64,000 bases of DNA from Candidatus Nitrospira neomarina (lineage in GTDB: Bacteria; Nitrospirota; Nitrospiria; Nitrospirales; UBA8639), in assembly GCF_032051675.1 (NCBI RefSeq), contig NZ_CP116968.1, positions 620,001 to 684,000 of the forward strand. Direction: 5' to 3'. Positions 60,905 to 64,000 of this stretch are shown here, piece after piece. The notes beneath the pieces were generated by a model. The model did no database searches, had not been told where the DNA came from, and saw only the letters and a list, made by a program, of their open reading frames with translations. Position 1 is the first letter of the stretch, and every line of letters starts with the position of its first letter. The translations under genes were made by a program, and so were the position numbers.

Positions 60905-61965
60905 TGGATGGGGAGGGGGCCGTGACTCTGCCGCATGCGGTCAAAGATGTCTGGGGACGTCCCTTACGATCCTTGCGGGTGTCCGTGACCGATCGATGCA
61001 ATTTACGGTGTCAGTACTGTATGCCTGAGGAAAATTATGTGTGGCTTCCTCGGGAAAATCTGTTGACGTTTGAAGAAATCGCCTTCCTGACGAATGTATT
61101 TTCCGATCGGGGAATTGATCGCGTGCGTATTACCGGAGGCGAGCCTCTATTACGCAATAACGTGGCTGAACTCATCAAAATGCTTCGTCAAAACTCTCGC
61201 ATTCATGATATTGCAATGACCACCAATGGGGTGTTGTTGAATGAACAGGCGCAGGCCCTTTTTGATGCCGGACTCCATCGGGTCACGGTGAGTCTGGATA
61301 CGTTGAAGCCCGAGCGGTTTAAAGCGCTGACTCGACGCGATACGTTGGACAGAGTGTTGGAAGGCATTGCTTCAGTGGAGCGGGTCGGGTTCACAGGGTT
61401 GAAGCTGGATACGGTCGCCATGAAGGGATACAACGAGGATGAAGTCATTCCCTTGATTGAATACGGCAAGCGGGTCAACGGAGAAGTGCGTTTTATCGAA
61501 TATATGGATGTAGGCGGAGCCAATGACTGGTCAGCGGAAAAGGTTCTTTCCCGGAAAGAGATCTTGAAGATGGTCGGTGAGTATTATGGTTCGGTCGAGC
61601 CGGTGGAAGAGGTCAGTTCGGCTCCTGCGCAGCGATTCCGGTTATCAGATGGAACTATATTTGGTATTATTTCTTCCACTACTGTGCCTTTCTGTTCGAC
61701 ATGTGACCGGAGTCGGTTGACGGCTGACGGGATGTGGTATTTGTGCTTGTATGCCAAAACCGGCCTTGACCTTCGCAAGCTCCTTCGCATGGAACGATCA
61801 CGAACAGAAATTCTCTCCATCATCCAGTCTGTCTGGGAAACCCGAAAGGATCGGGGGGCAGAAGAACGCAAAGAGCTTGAACAGGTCAGTGGCCGTGGCC
61901 GGTACATTGACATTGAGCGATTGCGCCAAGATCCGCATTTGGAAATGCATGCAAGGGGAGGCTGA
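60904..61965 (+). CDS. moaA: GTP 3',8-cyclase MoaA
   Basis: The 353-residue radical SAM enzyme from the ATG at 60904 makes the first intermediate of molybdenum cofactor synthesis. The N-terminal cluster motif is CNLRCQYCMPEE near residue 31. The C-terminal cluster cysteines are in CSTCDRSRLT and the later C of MWYLCLY. The end is HARGG, the usual double glycine. The TAATG overlap with moaE fixes this start over the frame from 60883. Confidence 0.94.
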   Translation: MDGEGAVTLPHAVKDVWGRPLRSLRVSVTDRCNLRCQYCMPEENYVWLPRENLLTFEEIAFLTNVFSDRGIDRVRITGGEPLLRNNVAELIKMLRQNSRIHDIAMTTNGVLLNEQAQALFDAGLHRVTVSLDTLKPERFKALTRRDTLDRVLEGIASVERVGFTGLKLDTVAMKGYNEDEVIPLIEYGKRVNGEVRFIEYMDVGGANDWSAEKVLSRKEILKMVGEYYGSVEPVEEVSSAPAQRFRLSDGTIFGIISSTTVPFCSTCDRSRLTADGMWYLCLYAKTGLDLRKLLRMERSRTEILSIIQSVWETRKDRGAEERKELEQVSGRGRYIDIERLRQDPHLEMHARGG

Positions 61966-62236
61966 TCCCCCGCATTTCCTCCATATTCGGTGTCTCGTCC
62001 TCCTTCTGCCAATATACCCCAACAGTCTGGGAGTGAGAGGTGCTTCTTCGACTGATTCTTGCCGGTTCATCCTCCCTATGGTAATGTCGTGTGTCGTGAT
62101 CGAAGACTTTGTCGGAGTCCATGATCCTTGTTGTGTACTTTCCCTGCCTTTTTCGCATTTTCTTTATCTCAACCAGATCAATATCTAGATTCGCGTGCGA
62201 TGCGTTCATAATAGAAGCTTAAGGATAGACTGATTT

Positions 62237-63097
62237 ATGGGATGGTTTAAACGGAATAAAAGCACGGATCCCGAAGGTACGTCCATTAAAATCGTGGAAG
62301 GGATGTGGATTAAATGCGCTGTGTGTCGCGCCATTATTTTTAAGCGCGAGATTGAGCGAAATTTAAAAGTCTGCCCGAAATGCCAATACCATTTTCCGCT
62401 ATCGGTTGGTGAGCGATTGGAACTGATTGTTGATCCTGGTTCATTCGAGGAATGGGATAAAGATTTAGTTCCAGGAGATCCCCTACAATTTGTGGACACT
62501 TTGCCGTACCGCAAGCGCATTCACAAGGCCCAAGAAAAAACGGGAAAAAAGGAAGCAATTTTGACCGGGCGATGCCAAATTGGCAGGAAGCCCGTGGCGC
62601 TTGGAATTTTTGATTTTTCATTTATGGGTGGGAGCATGGGATCGGTGGTCGGCGAGAAAATTTGTCGGGCAATCGACCACGCGCTAACGGCGCATATGCC
62701 ATTTTTGTTGGTCACGACTTCCGGTGGCGCACGCATGCAAGAGGGGACTTTGTCACTCATGCAAATGGCCAAAACCGCGTCAGCTTTGGCGAAATTGCAA
62801 GAGGCTCGAATGCCCTTTGTTGTCCTGTTAACGGATCCGACCTTTGGGGGGGTCACTGCCAGTGTCGCAATGTTGGGTGATATCATTCTCGCGGAACCGA
62901 AGGCGCTGATTGGGTTTGCCGGCCCACGGGTCATAGAGCAAACGATCAAAGAACATTTGCCTGAAGGCTTTCAGCGTGCTGAGTTTTTGTTGGAACATGG
63001 CATGGTTGATCATATCGTGGAACGAAAAACTCTCAAGCCAACCCTGGAAACGTTGCTTTCGCATTGTGTCACAGAACTCTCTTCCTCTTCGGCGTAA
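62237..63097 (+). CDS. accD: Acetyl-CoA carboxylase carboxyltransferase beta subunit AccD
   Basis: This 286-residue subunit moves the carboxyl group from biotin to acetyl-CoA for fatty-acid synthesis. The zinc ribbon is at C27, C30, C46 and C49. The crotonase-like carboxyltransferase part follows with TTSGGARMQEGTLSLMQMAKT near 155 and GGVTASVAMLGDIILAEP near 197. AAGGA precedes the ATG. It is followed by folC, as in several bacteria. Confidence 0.95.
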   Translation: MGWFKRNKSTDPEGTSIKIVEGMWIKCAVCRAIIFKREIERNLKVCPKCQYHFPLSVGERLELIVDPGSFEEWDKDLVPGDPLQFVDTLPYRKRIHKAQEKTGKKEAILTGRCQIGRKPVALGIFDFSFMGGSMGSVVGEKICRAIDHALTAHMPFLLVTTSGGARMQEGTLSLMQMAKTASALAKLQEARMPFVVLLTDPTFGGVTASVAMLGDIILAEPKALIGFAGPRVIEQTIKEHLPEGFQRAEFLLEHGMVDHIVERKTLKPTLETLLSHCVTELSSSSA

Positions 63098-63247
63098 TGG
63101 CCGAAAGGTCAGGCTCTCCTTGTGTCCAGGTGGATCTCAACAGCCATGACGATGGGCTATCCCCTTCATGGTGAGAGCCATACGTTGTAGTTATTATTGA
63201 TACGAAAACTCCTTCCCTTTATTGTCTCCCGCCCAGTTTCGATTCCT

Positions 63248-64000
63248 GTGGCTAGCTATCCAGAAACGCTTAACTATCTTTTTTCCTTGCACCGGTTTGG
63301 CATCAAGCTCGGCCTGGAAGCTATTACCGATACTCTTGCCAGGCTAGGGAATCCTCAGCACCGATATCCTACCCTGCATATTGCCGGCACGAACGGGAAG
63401 GGTTCTTCCTCAGCCATGCTAGCCAGGATCCTTGAAGCGAGCGGGTACCGGGTTGGTCTGTATACGTCCCCGCATTTGATTGATTTCCGAGAGCGCATTC
63501 GTGTTCAGGGAACAGACATTTCGCAAGAATCGGTTTGTGCCCTGACCGAGCAGATTCGGCGAACCGCCAATCCCCTCACAACCCTCACCTTTTTTGAATT
63601 TACGACCGCGCTGGCTTTTCTCCATTTTAAAAACCAACAAGTGGACATGGCGGTGGTAGAAGTCGGGATGGGCGGACAGTTTGATGCGACCAATGTGTTG
63701 AGCCCCATGGGTGCTTTGATAACGGGGATTAGTTTCGATCATGAGGCCTATTTGGGAGATTCTCTTCAGAAGATTGCGAGGGAGAAAGCCGGCATCATTA
63801 CACAAAAGGCTCCGGTGGTTTTGGGACCCATGCCGGAAGATATTCTTCAGATTTTTGAGACTCAGGCCAGGAAGTGGCAGGCGCCCTGCTTTCGTATGGG
63901 GCAGGACTTTTTCCTTCTGGAAACCAGCGCAACGACTTTTACCTATCAAGGGCCGGGATGGACTATTCCAGGCCTACAGACGAATTTGCCCGGCCGGCAT
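63248..64000 (+). CDS. folC: Folylpolyglutamate/dihydrofolate synthase FolC, partial
   Basis: A frame starting with GTG at 63248 stays open to the right edge, so the gene continues outside the window. It encodes the Mur-ligase-like FolC: LFSLHRFGIKLGLEAI near residue 11, the ATP loop AGTNGKGSSSAM near 51, YTSPHLIDFRERIRV near 75 and EVGMGGQFDATNV near 138. FolC adds glutamates to folates and often the dihydropteroate step as well. About 250 of the usual 420-430 residues are present. No ribosome site was seen for this GTG. Confidence 0.9.
   Translation, partial: MASYPETLNYLFSLHRFGIKLGLEAITDTLARLGNPQHRYPTLHIAGTNGKGSSSAMLARILEASGYRVGLYTSPHLIDFRERIRVQGTDISQESVCALTEQIRRTANPLTTLTFFEFTTALAFLHFKNQQVDMAVVEVGMGGQFDATNVLSPMGALITGISFDHEAYLGDSLQKIAREKAGIITQKAPVVLGPMPEDILQIFETQARKWQAPCFRMGQDFFLLETSATTFTYQGPGWTIPGLQTNLPGRH

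Noticed and set aside
63419-63949. Minus-strand frame of 176 codons at the right edge
   Set aside because: The plus strand carries a clear folC gene here; the minus frame is its shadow.

Overview
The window looks like a chromosomal segment of a Nitrospira-type bacterium (Nitrospirota): a Gram-negative with hopanoids, outer-membrane porins and TonB receptors, a GC content a little over 50 percent by eye, and a run of about 115 bases near 1803-1920 that resembles an intergenic repeat I associate with Nitrospira genomes. That assignment rests on recall of protein and repeat style, not on a search. No rRNA, tRNA, CRISPR array, insertion sequence or prophage was seen.

Layout. 1-5.9 kb holds small regulatory and stress genes: a DksA/TraR-like protein, a zinc ribbon, YtxH, two paralogous CBS-pair proteins, a PsiE-like membrane protein and a lipoprotein. 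5.9-15 kb is a phosphate-uptake region on the minus strand: ArsR regulator, pstS, pstC, pstA, pstB, two tandem OprP/OprO-type porins and a broken phoU. A second pstS-like gene faces the other way. 15.3-24.9 kb is an amidoligase-type cluster around one divergent promoter: transglutaminase-like proteins, a DUF2126 giant, two circularly permuted ATP-grasp proteins and two alpha-E domains. A large radical SAM protein follows. 27.6-33.7 kb is mixed: DUF5069, a Tat-exported amidohydrolase, a periplasmic solute-binding protein and a secreted glycoside-hydrolase-like protein.

33.8-51.3 kb is a late-stage cobalamin region. It has cobQ, then a riboswitch-controlled btuF-btuC-btuD import set. A second riboswitch precedes a long gene string: btuB, cobB, cobO, bluB, cbiZ, pduO, cobU, cobT, cobS, a CWC protein, cbiB and cobD. 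Together these allow corrinoid uptake, amidation, adenosylation, oxygen-dependent production of dimethylbenzimidazole and nucleotide-loop assembly. No corrin-ring genes are present here, so early synthesis is encoded elsewhere or absent.

51.5-64 kb holds a Rieske protein, an HNH nuclease, a zinc ribbon too short for routine gene calling, a metallopeptidase plus ATP-grasp gene pair, an unusual TetR/squalene-hopene cyclase single reading frame, a DsrE protein, moaC-moaD-moaE-moaA, accD, and folC running off the right edge.

The most interesting candidates are the amidoligase/alpha-E/transglutaminase cluster, the HETGH metallopeptidase plus ATP-grasp pair with a possible upstream peptide, the TetR-cyclase fusion, and an ArsR-headed phosphate operon that has lost phoU.
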